DNA from: Chloracidobacterium sp.
Lineage (GTDB): Bacteria; Acidobacteriota; Blastocatellia; Pyrinomonadales; Pyrinomonadaceae
Direction of reading: 5' to 3'
Assembly (NCBI GenBank): GCA_016720705.1
Contig: JADKKB010000007.1
Span: 1,178,001-1,242,000 of the forward strand
DNA: 64,000 bases
Shown here: positions 1 to 10,797 of the stretch, one piece after another
Layout of the letters: every line of letters starts with the position of its first letter
Position numbering within the stretch: position 1 is the stretch's first letter
Notes under the pieces: model-generated
The model's database searches: none
What the model saw: the letters and a program-made list of their open reading frames with translations, nothing else
Told to the model about the DNA's origin: nothing
Program-made: the position numbers and the translations under genes

Positions 1-2168
1 TTTCCGCTGACGTATTGCGAGATCGTAATATTCTCAACAAGCGGTCGGCCGAGAGCAGACTCTGCTTGCTGAGTTTTTGCCAGAGTGGTGGATCTGCCGG
101 TCGGCTCTATGGTTACGTTTGCCGCCTGATAGCGAAAGGTTCCGTTAACAAATTCGACAAATGGGAAGGCGTTGGCTCCAATGTTGTTTCCGGCCTTGCC
201 GGCCTTGGCACGGCCGTACCCGAGGGCGACTGCGATACAGTCGTCACTCTGTCCTTGCTGGATCAAAACCGGCAATTCGATCGCCTTGTTTTCCTTTTTG
301 ATCGAGACTATCTGTCCCTCGGATAGATTCAATTTCGCAGCAGTTTCGGGGGAAACGCAAGCATAATTATCCCAGGTTGTTTTACTTATCGGGTCGGGCA
401 ATTCCTGCAGCCAGGGGCTGTTGGCGTATCGGCCATCCCGAATGCTTATCTTTTGATAAAGTGCGAGCGAATACCCCGAAATTTGTCTGGACTTTACGCG
501 GCCGATCGCGTCGTCTAATCCAACAGCGTTAAATCCGGCCTGGGAGGCTACACCGGCGGCCGCGTCAGCAACAAAAACGCCGTCTTGAAGAGTTTTGTCC
601 CAGAAATCATCAAATTTTGGCTGCTTCGTTTGTTTTGTAAAGAGCGTTCCCTGCCAATTCGCACGCAGAGCCTCATAGTAGCTGCGGTTGTCGCCGCTCC
701 AGAGCATCAGACTCTCCTGGTAAGCCCTTGTGGCAAAAAGTGGTGCGATCGTAGGCTGATTGAAGCTGTACGTACCGCGGACGGTCTCGGCGTCGTCCCA
801 AGCCTCAAGCGAATGATGATTTGGGCAATTAAAATCAGCCAGGGAGGCCGTCTCATCCAGGGTTGGGCTAAATGACACCTTGAGCGGCACCTTTTTCAGA
901 TTTTCGCTGAAATCTGCTGATGCAAAGTAATCGTAGGCCGGGTTGGCATTGAGGACAAAGAGTGCGGCGACCTCGCCTTTCTTCATCTCGTCGAGCAAGC
1001 TGACAAATTCCTGATCACCGGATTGGGGCGTACGCGTGGAGATCTCAATATCGATCGTCTTGCCGTAGTTACCGAGTGACTGATTTATCACATTAACGAT
1101 CTGTTGTATGTCAGCATCGTTTGACCCGGAGACGACCAATGATTCGCCCTTGTGAGCGAGGAGTTCGTCCGCGGTCGTTTCGATATTTTTCCTCATCTGC
1201 GGAGAAAGTGCAGGAGTTTCGAGCGTTGTCAGTTTTACAGTTGCAGGGTTAGGTTGGTTTCCCTTCTCAACGAGTGTCTTTGAAAGGAAAAGTAACGCTT
1301 CTGCTTCCTCCGCAGATGAAAGTTTTATACGCTTATCGGCATTTGCTCCGGTCAGAGACATTCGCGACTCAAATTGTATGTGCCGTGACATCTCCTTCTG
1401 ACCCTTCTTCAGGTCGCGTGCGGTTGAATAGTCTTTGGTGAACTGAACCGGCGAGATCCAAGTCCCCAGAAAATCTGCGTCGAATCCGACCACCACCTTT
1501 GCCCGGTCAAAATGAAAGACGGGTGTCGCACCGGCGCCGTGTGTCCGCGTGTGTGCAAGGGCGACGGCAGATGTAGACGCTGATTCGTATACGATATGCT
1601 TGCCATCCTTAAAACCGGTCAAAAATTTATCTATCGTTGCTTTAGAGGTCGGGCTGATTACAGTTTGTGACAGAAATCTAACTTTGCCACCGGTTTGTTT
1701 GACGGCGGACAGTTTCTCCGTCATTTGGACATCAATGTCTTTCCACGCTACTTCCTTGCCGGCCGCCAGAGGCTTTTGTATGCGTTCGGAATCGTACAAG
1801 CTAAACACGAGCGAGTGTGCCACGGAACATAATCCACCCTTCGAGATCGGATGCTCAGGATTGCCCTCGACCTTGATCGGGCGTCCGTCGCGGACCTTTA
1901 CGAGCGTGCCGCAACCGGCACTACAGCCCGAACAGGTTGACGCGTACCAATTTGCGATCCCGGGCTTTTCCTCCGGAGCTTGCTTGAGATTCGGAATGAT
2001 CTTTTGCTCCGGAACGCGGCAGCTCAGCAGTGTTACTCCGGCCGCCGTATAACCGAGTGCCGCCAAAAAAGAACGTCGTGAGATACCCGCGATCGAGCTT
2101 TTTTCCGAAACCGGCTTTCCGTTTTCGTCCAATTCTAAAAATTGTTCCCAGAGTTTTTCGCCTTTCAT
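1..2168 (-). CDS. actB: ActB-like Tat-signal molybdopterin/Fe-S oxidoreductase subunit (3' end outside window)
   Basis: An open frame runs from an ATG at 2168 to the left edge (about 722 codons visible), so the C-terminus is missing. The N-terminus carries a Tat motif (SRRSFL, residues 30-35), a hydrophobic stretch and a possible lipobox ending at Cys50 (LLSC). A molybdopterin-oxidoreductase-type domain follows, with Cys79, Cys82, Cys86 and Cys114 in the CxxC-x3-C-x27-C spacing of an N-terminal [4Fe-4S] site, then a GRPxKxEGNPxHP motif. This matches the TAT-variant-translocated family that includes ActB of alternative complex III. Canonical ActB has a fused ferredoxin-like half, which would lie off-window. 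It follows the pentaheme ActA-like gene by 68 bases, as in act operons, and sits at the end of the nar cluster. It could instead be another member of the complex iron-sulfur molybdoenzyme family. The family call is strong; the ActB assignment is an inference from neighbour order. Confidence 0.75.
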   Translation of the reverse strand, partial: MKGEKLWEQFLELDENGKPVSEKSSIAGISRRSFLAALGYTAAGVTLLSCRVPEQKIIPNLKQAPEEKPGIANWYASTCSGCSAGCGTLVKVRDGRPIKVEGNPEHPISKGGLCSVAHSLVFSLYDSERIQKPLAAGKEVAWKDIDVQMTEKLSAVKQTGGKVRFLSQTVISPTSKATIDKFLTGFKDGKHIVYESASTSAVALAHTRTHGAGATPVFHFDRAKVVVGFDADFLGTWISPVQFTKDYSTARDLKKGQKEMSRHIQFESRMSLTGANADKRIKLSSAEEAEALLFLSKTLVEKGNQPNPATVKLTTLETPALSPQMRKNIETTADELLAHKGESLVVSGSNDADIQQIVNVINQSLGNYGKTIDIEISTRTPQSGDQEFVSLLDEMKKGEVAALFVLNANPAYDYFASADFSENLKKVPLKVSFSPTLDETASLADFNCPNHHSLEAWDDAETVRGTYSFNQPTIAPLFATRAYQESLMLWSGDNRSYYEALRANWQGTLFTKQTKQPKFDDFWDKTLQDGVFVADAAAGVASQAGFNAVGLDDAIGRVKSRQISGYSLALYQKISIRDGRYANSPWLQELPDPISKTTWDNYACVSPETAAKLNLSEGQIVSIKKENKAIELPVLIQQGQSDDCIAVALGYGRAKAGKAGNNIGANAFPFVEFVNGTFRYQAANVTIEPTGRSTTLAKTQQAESALGRPLVENITISQYVSG

Positions 2169-2236
2169 AGAATTTAACCCGTTGTTATTTCCAACACTGT
2201 CCATCGTGTGCGACAGCGATCACAAATCAATATCCT

Positions 2237-2824
2237 CTAGTGATGACACGCGGAACAGTCCGTCGGTGCCATACGCGTCTGTTGGAGCCGTTCCGGTACA
2301 TTTTGGAATGGGCCGTTAGGATCCAAAGCTACACCCTGATTTTGACGATGACAGGTGACACACGATCCCATCGAGAAATTGCTGAATTGTGAAACCTTCT
2401 CCATAGTTTCAACCGGCCCGTGGCACGTATTGCAATCTACTCCGGCGGTGACGTGCCGGCTGTGATTGAACGTGACAAAGTCCGCCAGATCATTTACCTT
2501 CACCCACTCGATCGGCTGATCATTTTGTAAGGCGGCGACTATCTTTTGCACCTCGGGCGAATCCGGCAGGACCTTGGTATGACAATTCATACAGCTTGTC
2601 GCGGTCGGAATACCCGCGGCTTTGGACTTGTCAGCAGTTGAGTGACAGTAGGTGCAGTTGATCTTGTTGTCGCCCGCGTGGATCTTGTGCGAAAAGTTGA
2701 TCGGCTGGATCGGCTGATATCCACTCTGATCGCTGTATTGCCTAAAGGTTCCGTTTGCCCAAACAACAAACACACCGATAAGCGTTATCAGGATCGAGAG
2801 GATCTTTAATGTTCTCAGACTCAT
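2237..2824 (-). CDS. actA: ActA-like membrane-anchored pentaheme cytochrome c
   Basis: The product is 195 aa with one N-terminal membrane anchor/signal segment (about residues 5-25) and five CxxCH heme-binding motifs (CTYCH, CMNCH, CNTCH, CVTCH, CSACH), the last at the extreme C-terminus. Extra histidines (FSHKIH, FNHSRH) suit bis-His ligation as in cytochrome c3/c7-type proteins. Size, heme number and position directly before an ActB-like gene match ActA of alternative complex III, a periplasmic electron-transfer subunit. The ATG at 2824 was chosen because GAGGT lies 5 bases before it; an in-frame ATG at 2842 would add six residues. It begins 36 bases after narI on the same strand, so it is probably co-transcribed with nar. 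It may pass electrons between the quinol-oxidising membrane part, soluble cytochromes and nitrate respiration; that role is inferred. Confidence 0.8.
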   Translation of the reverse strand: MSLRTLKILSILITLIGVFVVWANGTFRQYSDQSGYQPIQPINFSHKIHAGDNKINCTYCHSTADKSKAAGIPTATSCMNCHTKVLPDSPEVQKIVAALQNDQPIEWVKVNDLADFVTFNHSRHVTAGVDCNTCHGPVETMEKVSQFSNFSMGSCVTCHRQNQGVALDPNGPFQNVPERLQQTRMAPTDCSACHH

Positions 2825-2860
2825 ATTTACCTCAAACATCAAGCGGCATTTCGGACTATA

Positions 2861-3586
2861 TTATTTTGTCTGTCCGGCGGCTTTCGGATCGTGTCGCGTG
2901 TATTGTCCGCGGATCGTTTTACGGTCCCAATTCCAACGTACGAGCTGATATGGCCGCCACAGGTATGTGATAGGCAGCGAGACCATATGGACGAGCCTTG
3001 AAAACGGAAATACCAAAAGGATCAGGAACGCCCCGATAATATGGAGCTTGAACATCAGGGGCATTGGCCGGACCATCGCCAGATCCGGCTGAAACATGAA
3101 AAGTGAATACAGATAGGGTACCGCCGTAGCGGCAAACCAAGACGAGCCCCAGCGATAAAACAGAGCGATGTAAACCCCCAGAAACACCTGTGACAGCAGC
3201 AGGACGAGGACGACGATATCCATCACGGTCGTGACCGCCCTTATCTTGGGCGTACTCACTCGACGCCAAAATAGGCTGACGATCCCGATCAGCGACATCA
3301 ACCCGAATACAAGCCCTGTGACCTCCAGAATATAGAGGCGGATCGGGTCGCTGTTAAACGATAAGATCTGTTGCGGGATCAGAAAGCCTATCAAGTGGCC
3401 GGTCAGCGCCACGATTATCCCTATATGCCACGGAACAGAACCGTAGAACAACTCGTCGCTTTCGAGAAATTGTGAGGAGAGGCTTGAATACGAAAATTTA
3501 TTAGTTACAAAGCGGTAGATCGACACGACGACCAACACCGCCACTGCTGTATATGGCAACCAAACATAAAGAATATACTCAAGCAT
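2861..3586 (-). CDS. narI: Respiratory nitrate reductase gamma subunit NarI (b-type cytochrome)
   Basis: This 241 aa integral membrane protein has five predicted transmembrane helices, the usual length and topology for NarI. It carries the two diheme b histidine pairs expected for the quinol-oxidising subunit: WHIG and TGHLIG in the second helix region, and KLHIIG and RLVH in the C-terminal helices. NarI oxidises menaquinol or ubiquinol on the periplasmic side and passes electrons to the NarH iron-sulfur chain. The start codon overlaps the last codons of narJ by 8 bases, which implies translational coupling. The gene ends 36 bases before the ActA-like cytochrome gene. No key histidine appears to be missing. 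Confidence 0.93.
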   Translation of the reverse strand: MLEYILYVWLPYTAVAVLVVVSIYRFVTNKFSYSSLSSQFLESDELFYGSVPWHIGIIVALTGHLIGFLIPQQILSFNSDPIRLYILEVTGLVFGLMSLIGIVSLFWRRVSTPKIRAVTTVMDIVVLVLLLSQVFLGVYIALFYRWGSSWFAATAVPYLYSLFMFQPDLAMVRPMPLMFKLHIIGAFLILLVFPFSRLVHMVSLPITYLWRPYQLVRWNWDRKTIRGQYTRHDPKAAGQTK

Positions 3587-4229
3587 ATTGATACCTCACT
3601 TCCTTTGTCTCATCCGTCGTCTTAATCGAGTTTTCGGCAATTTGTTTCAGTGTTTCAAGCACAAACCGAATAAGGTGTCCGTATGGATTTGTCTTTTTCG
3701 CAAACGCTTCGGTCATCTTATTTAGAGCCGGGATCAGGCAATAGCCGATCATCCCTGCCCTCTCCTCAGCGTCGTCCAACTTGCACATTAACCGCAGCAC
3801 GACCGGCAGGAAATCCGGCAATTGCATTGCCTGGCCAAGCTCGTATGGATTTTCACTTTCGCGCAAGCGGGCGAGAAATTCGCCGCGTTTGTAATCTTCG
3901 CCGAATAGGTGATATCCGACCTCTAACGCACAGACCGGATTGAGATCGAAGTTACGCGTGTAAAGCTCCTGCAACTCCACAAGCGGAAGCTCGTGGATCT
4001 CCCGGCAAAACTCCGAAAAATGTTCGTTTCCGGCACGGTCTGCTAATAGGCTCAGTGCTTTGCATCGCTCCAACGTTCCATACCAATCCTCGGTCGGATA
4101 TTCCAGGACACTTGCCAGAGAATAGAGCAATTCAGTTTCTTCGCCTGTCAAAATAATCGTTTCACCCGTTTCGAATGGCTCGATCTTTGACGTTGAATTT
4201 CTAGTAATTTGAACCTGATTTTTTGACAT
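3579..4229 (-). CDS. narJ: Nitrate reductase molybdenum cofactor assembly chaperone NarJ
   Basis: The product is a 216 aa all-helical protein of the NarJ/DmsD (TorD-like) chaperone family, which holds apo-NarG for molybdenum cofactor insertion in the cytoplasm. The segment around SVLEYPTEDW and the later LYTRNFDLNPVCALEVGYHLFG stretch (read here in short pieces) are typical of NarJ. A longer frame opens at 4316 inside narH, but the ATG at 4229 has GGAGAGG 5 bases upstream and avoids a 71-base overlap, so it is the better start. It lies 16 bases after narH and overlaps narI by 8 bases, giving the usual narGHJI order. Confidence 0.9.
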   Translation of the reverse strand: MSKNQVQITRNSTSKIEPFETGETIILTGEETELLYSLASVLEYPTEDWYGTLERCKALSLLADRAGNEHFSEFCREIHELPLVELQELYTRNFDLNPVCALEVGYHLFGEDYKRGEFLARLRESENPYELGQAMQLPDFLPVVLRLMCKLDDAEERAGMIGYCLIPALNKMTEAFAKKTNPYGHLIRFVLETLKQIAENSIKTTDETKEVRYQYA

Positions 4230-4245
4230 AAGCCCTCTCCGGAAT

Positions 4246-5739
<1,494 letters not shown>

Positions 5740-5757
5740 AACAATTTCCCCCTTTCT

Positions 5758-8700
5758 CTAGTAAGTGACCTTGTCCAATTTTCTGACCATAATAAAAGTG
5801 TCGCGATTCACGCCGGTCGGCCCCCAATAATTAAAGTGGAAAGTGTATTGACCGTAGCCGCCCATCATCAGGACGGGCTTTAGACGAATGCGGGTCAAGC
5901 TGTTGTGTCCACCAGCTCTCTTGTTTCCACGAAGCGGCGATTTCGGGATGTCCAGAGTTCGTTCAGGTGCGTGATATTGAATGCAAACACCTTTAGGAAT
6001 TCGGTGAGAGACGATCGCACGTGTACAAACCACGCCGTTGTCGTTATATGCCTCGACCCAATCGTTGTCATTGATCCCGAGATCAACGGCATCCTCGTTG
6101 TTCAACCAGAGCGGTTCGCAACCTCTCGAGAGTGTCATCATCCGGTGATTGTCCGAATAGGTCGAGTGGATGTGCCACTTGCCGTGCGGCGTCAGATAAT
6201 TCAAAGCCTTGACCCTGCCGTCGGTCGGGCTATTCTTGAGATCGCCAAAAACTGCCGGAAGCGGCGAAGGTTTGTACGTCGGTAGATTCTCACCAAACGC
6301 TATGTAGCCTTCCTGATCTTGGTAGAAATGCTGTCGGCCCGTCAGTGTTCTCCACGGTACGAGTTTTTCGTAGTTATAGGTAAACGGGGCGTACGCCCGG
6401 CCATCGGTGACCAACCCTGACCAGACAGGGCTGTTAATAACGCGGCGGGGTTGAGCCTGCAGGTCTTTGTACGTGGCTCGCGAACTGCGGCTCTTTTCCG
6501 CTAGATCTGCGAGAGGACGGCCGACCTTTGTCTCAATGTATTTGTAGCCGCGATACGCCAATTCACCATTCGTTTCGGGTGCAAATTGGAGAATTATATT
6601 TGCCGCATCTTCGGCACGTTTCAATGACGGGTATGTGTTGCCGCCCCATTCTTCGACCGGTGTCCGGCTTGATGTCACTGCATCGTCGTAGATGTCTTCG
6701 ACGTCATACTTGACACCGTGTGCGCCCAACCCCTTTCGTGCAAGCGGTCCGAAAGAGATGAACCGATTATAAAGATTCACATAATCGCGCTCGACGAATT
6801 TGATGTGTGGCATCGTTTTACCGGGAATCGCCTCGCATTCGCCCTTCGCCCAGTCCTTGATATGCGGCTGTGCAATTTCATCCGGACAATCGTGCTGCAG
6901 CGGCACCATCACCATATCTGCTACCGGATTCGGGAGGTGCTCTTGCGACAATTCGCTGACCTTTTTGGCCAAACCGCGAAAGATCTCCCAGTCGCTTCGT
7001 GATTCCCAAGCTGGCGGGACCGCCTCCGAAAGCGGATGGATAAACGAGTGCATATCCGTCGAGTTCATATCCGCTTTTTCGTACCACGTCGCAGCCGGCA
7101 AAACGATGTCCGAATAGAGAGCGGATGTGTCCATCCGGAAATTTAGGTCAATGACCAGATCCATCTTGCCTTCGGCTGCAGGAACTGAAACATTTATGTC
7201 CTTTACCGAGCCCTCAGCACACTGGTCAGCAACGTCGTTGTGATGTGTTCCGAGATAGTACTTAAGGAAATACTCGTGTCCCTTGGCACTGGCCATAAGT
7301 GCGTTGCCGCGCCAGATGAACCACACTCTCGGGAAATTTTCGGGCTTGCTCGGATTTTCAACAGAAAATTGCAGTTTCCTGTCTTTCAGTTGATCGACCA
7401 CATATTTTGAGATCTGCTCATCAGATGTGGCACCGGCCGCCTTTGCCTCGTCCAGAATTTGATGATTTGGTTTCTCAAATTGTGGATAGAACGGTAGCCA
7501 GCCGTTTCGCACGGCCTGCACTTGCGTATCCGCGGTATGCCCCTTGGCAATGTCCGCCGTAGCCCCAACTGCAGTATTTTCCGGGATCGGAGCATAGACT
7601 GAGCTCTCTCGCTCATATCGCCATTGCTCACTGTTTATGTAATGCCAGGATGGCGCATTTTGCAGGCGCGAAGCCGAGATCCAGTCTTTGGCAAAAGCCA
7701 GATTTGACCACGGGGCGACCGGAGCTAGTTTCTCCTGGCCGACATAGTGATTCAATCCGCCGCCATTTTTGCCAACACAACCCGTCAACATCAGGGCGGT
7801 GATCGCGGAGCGGTACATTAAATTGTTGTGATACCAGTGGTTGATGCCCGCACCGATGATCACCATACATTTACCCTCGGTCTTTTCGGCGGTGACACAC
7901 CACTCGCGGGCAAATTTAATAACCGTCTTACGGTCAATACCGGTAAACTTCTCCTGCCAAGCCGGAGTGTATGCGCGGCTTTCATCGTCGTAATCCGCCG
8001 GATATTCGCCGCTAAGGCCGCGATCGACGCCGAATTGGGCCATCATCAGGTCATAGACGGTGGCAACAATGACCGGGCCATCTTCTGTTTCGATCGTCCG
8101 GGTCGGAACGCCGCGCTTTGCAACGGTCCCTTCGCCAAACTCTCTAGTTACGACCTCAACATTGTTTTTGTCGCCATCGATCAGCGTCAATTTCGGCAAG
8201 ATGTCCGAATCGTCAGACGGGTCTTTGAATTCAAGATTCCACTTGCCCTGCTGTTCCCCCCAACGATGTCCGACGGTGCCGCTCGGCATTTTCGGCGAAT
8301 CCGAAAGTTCATCCCAGATCAGGAATTTCCATTCGCCGTTCTCTTCGTCTTTGTAATTGGATAATTTGTTTGCCCTGAGCAACCGGCCGGCTTCGTAGCC
8401 GCCTTCAGTTTTTACTAACTCGACGAGGAACGGTGAATCTGTATATTGCTTTCCATAATCGATGAAGTATGGCGTCTGCTTGTCGTGGTGAAATTCTTTC
8501 AGGATAACGTGATTGACCGCCTGCCAAAACGCTCCGTCTTGTCCGGCGAGAACCGGAACCCATTGGTCAGCGTACTTAGCAACCTGATTAAAGTCTGGTG
8601 CAAAGACAACCATTTTGGTCCCGTTATGTCTGGACTCAGCGGCAAAATGGCAATCGGGCGTGCGGGTCATATTGAGGTTGGAACCCATCACTGCCAGAAA

Positions 8701-9393
8701 CTTTGAGTTATACCAGTCGGCACTTTCGCAAACGTCCGTTTGCTCACCCCAAACTTCGGGCGATGCGGGCGGCAGATCCGAGTACCAATCGTAAAAGCTC
8801 AGATTGACGGCGCCCATTAGCTGCAGAAAACGTGAGCCGGCGGCGTAGGACAAAAACGACATTGCCGGAATCGGCGAAAATCCTGTGATGCGATCGGGAC
8901 CGAATTTTTTGATCGTATATATACACGATGCAGCGATGATCTCCTGAACCTCGTCCCAACTTGCTCGGCGGAAACCACCTTTGCCCCTCGCCCGCTGGAA
9001 TCGTGCCCGTGATTCGGGGTTCTCCATTATCGATTCCCAGGCTTTTATCGGGTCAGCGTGCTTTTCACGTGCCGCTCTCCAGAGGTCTTGCAAAGCTCCG
9101 CGCAGATATGGATATTTCACCCGGATCGGGCTGTACAGATACCACGAATATGAGATACCGCGTTGGCAACCACGTGGCTCATAGGGCGGAAGACCTTCCT
9201 CTAAGAGCGGATAATCCAGAGCCTGCATTTCCCAGGTAACGATGCCCTGTTTAACGTAGATATTCCAACTGCATCCGCCCGTACAGTTCACGCCGTGGGT
9301 GCTGCGGACTACCTTGTCGTGCTGCCAGCGATTACGGTAAAATTCTTCCCAGCCACGTGTCTTGGGGCTGATCATATCCTTTATCCAACTCAT
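5758..9393 (-). CDS. narG: Respiratory nitrate reductase alpha subunit NarG (catalytic)
   Basis: The product is 1211 aa, normal for membrane-bound NarG. The N-terminus has no twin-arginine motif. It carries the HGVNCTGGC sequence, where a histidine replaces the first cysteine ligand of the FS0 [4Fe-4S] cluster, followed by the RGCQRG cysteine. The active-site region contains WYSDLPPASP (the Asp that coordinates molybdenum), then the WGEQTDV segment. The fold is molybdopterin oxidoreductase plus dinucleotide-binding domain with two bis-MGD cofactors; it reduces nitrate to nitrite in the cytoplasm using quinol electrons. The ATG at 9393 overlaps the stop of the upstream cytochrome gene (ATGA, 4 bases) and has GGAGGT 8 bases upstream. 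Confidence 0.96.
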   Translation of the reverse strand: MSWIKDMISPKTRGWEEFYRNRWQHDKVVRSTHGVNCTGGCSWNIYVKQGIVTWEMQALDYPLLEEGLPPYEPRGCQRGISYSWYLYSPIRVKYPYLRGALQDLWRAAREKHADPIKAWESIMENPESRARFQRARGKGGFRRASWDEVQEIIAASCIYTIKKFGPDRITGFSPIPAMSFLSYAAGSRFLQLMGAVNLSFYDWYSDLPPASPEVWGEQTDVCESADWYNSKFLAVMGSNLNMTRTPDCHFAAESRHNGTKMVVFAPDFNQVAKYADQWVPVLAGQDGAFWQAVNHVILKEFHHDKQTPYFIDYGKQYTDSPFLVELVKTEGGYEAGRLLRANKLSNYKDEENGEWKFLIWDELSDSPKMPSGTVGHRWGEQQGKWNLEFKDPSDDSDILPKLTLIDGDKNNVEVVTREFGEGTVAKRGVPTRTIETEDGPVIVATVYDLMMAQFGVDRGLSGEYPADYDDESRAYTPAWQEKFTGIDRKTVIKFAREWCVTAEKTEGKCMVIIGAGINHWYHNNLMYRSAITALMLTGCVGKNGGGLNHYVGQEKLAPVAPWSNLAFAKDWISASRLQNAPSWHYINSEQWRYERESSVYAPIPENTAVGATADIAKGHTADTQVQAVRNGWLPFYPQFEKPNHQILDEAKAAGATSDEQISKYVVDQLKDRKLQFSVENPSKPENFPRVWFIWRGNALMASAKGHEYFLKYYLGTHHNDVADQCAEGSVKDINVSVPAAEGKMDLVIDLNFRMDTSALYSDIVLPAATWYEKADMNSTDMHSFIHPLSEAVPPAWESRSDWEIFRGLAKKVSELSQEHLPNPVADMVMVPLQHDCPDEIAQPHIKDWAKGECEAIPGKTMPHIKFVERDYVNLYNRFISFGPLARKGLGAHGVKYDVEDIYDDAVTSSRTPVEEWGGNTYPSLKRAEDAANIILQFAPETNGELAYRGYKYIETKVGRPLADLAEKSRSSRATYKDLQAQPRRVINSPVWSGLVTDGRAYAPFTYNYEKLVPWRTLTGRQHFYQDQEGYIAFGENLPTYKPSPLPAVFGDLKNSPTDGRVKALNYLTPHGKWHIHSTYSDNHRMMTLSRGCEPLWLNNEDAVDLGINDNDWVEAYNDNGVVCTRAIVSHRIPKGVCIQYHAPERTLDIPKSPLRGNKRAGGHNSLTRIRLKPVLMMGGYGQYTFHFNYWGPTGVNRDTFIMVRKLDKVTY

Positions 9394-10274
9394 ATTTTTG
9401 ACCTCCGCACAATTTCTTCTCGGACAGCTCGATGGCGTTTGCGCCAGTAGAAATTCAAACCGACTAGCGACAGTATTGAGAACCCAAAACCTAAGGCCAG
9501 GAATTTAGCATCGATGGTTTCTGACGGGGCCGTTGCCACGACAGGGGCATTTGGATTTTCTAGTTTTGAATTCTGTAGGTAAGCAAAAAGCTGAACGATC
9601 TCTTCGTCCGTCAACTTGTGATCGCGAAACATTTCCGTCATCGTCGGAAAATTTGGATTCTGCAAAATTAGGATCAGTTCCGGATCACGGTATTTTATAT
9701 TCGCGGCCGTTAAATTTGGCCCCAGCGTTCCGCCGCCAAGCCAACCAACATTCGTCACCGTGTGGCACGAATCGCACGAAACACCGCCGTTCTCAAATCT
9801 CTTTCGGCCGGTAAAATACTCCCAGCCGCCTTCCACATCACCTGGCTGTATCGCTCTTGCGAGTTTTGCTCCGGCCGGGACGAACATCTCGTTTTTTGCT
9901 GTAAGACTTCTAATTAGCTCGATCAACGAGGTAAATTCATCCGCCGAAAGCGTCTGGTCAGGCATGATCGTCGGTGCGAACTTTTTGAACAGATCCGCCG
10001 CGGCAGGATCTTTCTTGGCCATCGCCGTCGGCGATTTAATATATTCTTCAAGCCACTCCTTGGTCCGGAGTTCCGTTACACCCTTCAGGTCAGGGCCTTG
10101 CTTGTCGCCGCCGCCGATGCTGTGGCAGCTGTAACATTTTGATTCAAACAATTTTGCGCCGGCATCCTGAGCCATAACATCCAGGCTTGGGATCAAAAGC
10201 AACAGCAACAATGCTATGAAAGCTTGTGCGACCGAAACCCCCGCTATTGATATTGTCTGCCTTATTCTTGACAT
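9390..10274 (-). CDS. narC: NarC-like membrane-bound diheme cytochrome c at head of nar operon
   Basis: The product is 294 aa: an N-terminal signal/anchor helix (about residues 10-35), two class I cytochrome c domains with CYSCH (47-51) and CDSCH (167-171), likely Met ligands in TIMPDQ and FPTM, and a C-terminal transmembrane helix followed by a basic tail. The two hemes are therefore periplasmic. A diheme cytochrome as first gene of a nar operon resembles narC of Thermus narCGHJI, where it is part of the functional nitrate reductase. The ATG at 10274 was preferred over one at 10334 because GAAGGTGAG lies just upstream and the signal helix then begins near the start. It overlaps narG by 4 bases. 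Naming by operon position is an inference. Confidence 0.8.
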   Translation of the reverse strand: MSRIRQTISIAGVSVAQAFIALLLLLLIPSLDVMAQDAGAKLFESKCYSCHSIGGGDKQGPDLKGVTELRTKEWLEEYIKSPTAMAKKDPAAADLFKKFAPTIMPDQTLSADEFTSLIELIRSLTAKNEMFVPAGAKLARAIQPGDVEGGWEYFTGRKRFENGGVSCDSCHTVTNVGWLGGGTLGPNLTAANIKYRDPELILILQNPNFPTMTEMFRDHKLTDEEIVQLFAYLQNSKLENPNAPVVATAPSETIDAKFLALGFGFSILSLVGLNFYWRKRHRAVREEIVRRSKI

Positions 10275-10360
10275 TTTTCTCACCTTCTTTTTTTCGTTCT
10301 CGGGCCAACCGTCAAGCCCTCGGTCGAGTGGCACGTTAGTAACTGGTTAATCTCACAACT

Positions 10361-10759
10361 TCAGTCAACAATGTCCGCAATCGTTTTAGTTCTAAGCAAA
10401 TTGACAAAATTTTCTCTCAGCGGCATCCACGAATTGTGAAGGGTACAAGGACATTTGTTGTCACAATGGTTTAGGCCGAGAATGCACTGGTCAAAATCTA
10501 TCAACGGATCCAAGATCTGATAAACATCCCAAAGTGTGATCGAATCGGCCGGTATTGCTAGTTCATAACCGCCGTGAATCCCTTTCACAGAGCGTAAAAG
10601 TTGATGCTTTCGTAAATCGCCAAGGAGTTTTCCGAGATACGCCGACGGAATTCCTTCTTTTTCTGCGATCTCCTGTAAACCACACAAGTCATTTGGGGAG
10701 TTCTTGGCTAAATACGCCAAGGCTCTGATCCCGTAACCGGTAGTTTTTGAGAAAAGCAT
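10361..10759 (-). CDS. Rrf2-family transcriptional regulator, probable Fe-S / NO sensor (NsrR/IscR-like)
   Basis: The product is 132 aa with an N-terminal winged helix-turn-helix of the Rrf2 type (short motifs TGYGIRALAYLA, IPSAYLGKLL, GIHGGYELA). The C-terminal loop has Cys92, Cys99, Cys103 and Cys105, a cysteine cluster in the place where NsrR, IscR and RsrR bind an Fe-S cluster. Rrf2 proteins of this kind repress stress or nitrogen-oxide genes and lose DNA binding when the cluster reacts with NO or is lost. It lies 86 bases upstream of the narC-like gene on the same strand and may be co-transcribed with it. A short dyad upstream (10772-10791) could be its own operator. NsrR-like function is inferred from the cysteines and the context. 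Confidence 0.85.
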   Translation of the reverse strand: MLFSKTTGYGIRALAYLAKNSPNDLCGLQEIAEKEGIPSAYLGKLLGDLRKHQLLRSVKGIHGGYELAIPADSITLWDVYQILDPLIDFDQCILGLNHCDNKCPCTLHNSWMPLRENFVNLLRTKTIADIVD

Positions 10760-10771
10760 ATTCTGTCAACC

Positions 10772-10791
10772 GATAAAATTACCTTCTTATC
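10772..10791. promoter_or_regulatory. Candidate autoregulatory operator of the Rrf2 regulator
   Basis: An inverted repeat GATAA-N10-TTATC spans 20 bases, ending 13 bases before the Rrf2 start codon. On the minus strand it would cover the transcription start expected from the TATAAA box at 10798-10803, which is a classic repressor position. The half-sites are short, so chance is possible. Confidence 0.35.
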
Positions 10792-10797
10792 TACTTA

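Noticed and set aside
1549..2052. 167-codon plus-strand frame near the left edge
   Set aside because: It is antisense to the ActB-like gene, whose minus-strand frame stays open across the whole segment and carries clear motifs.
7828..8364. 178-codon plus-strand frame inside narG
   Set aside because: It is wholly antisense to a strongly conserved part of narG and shows no family motif.
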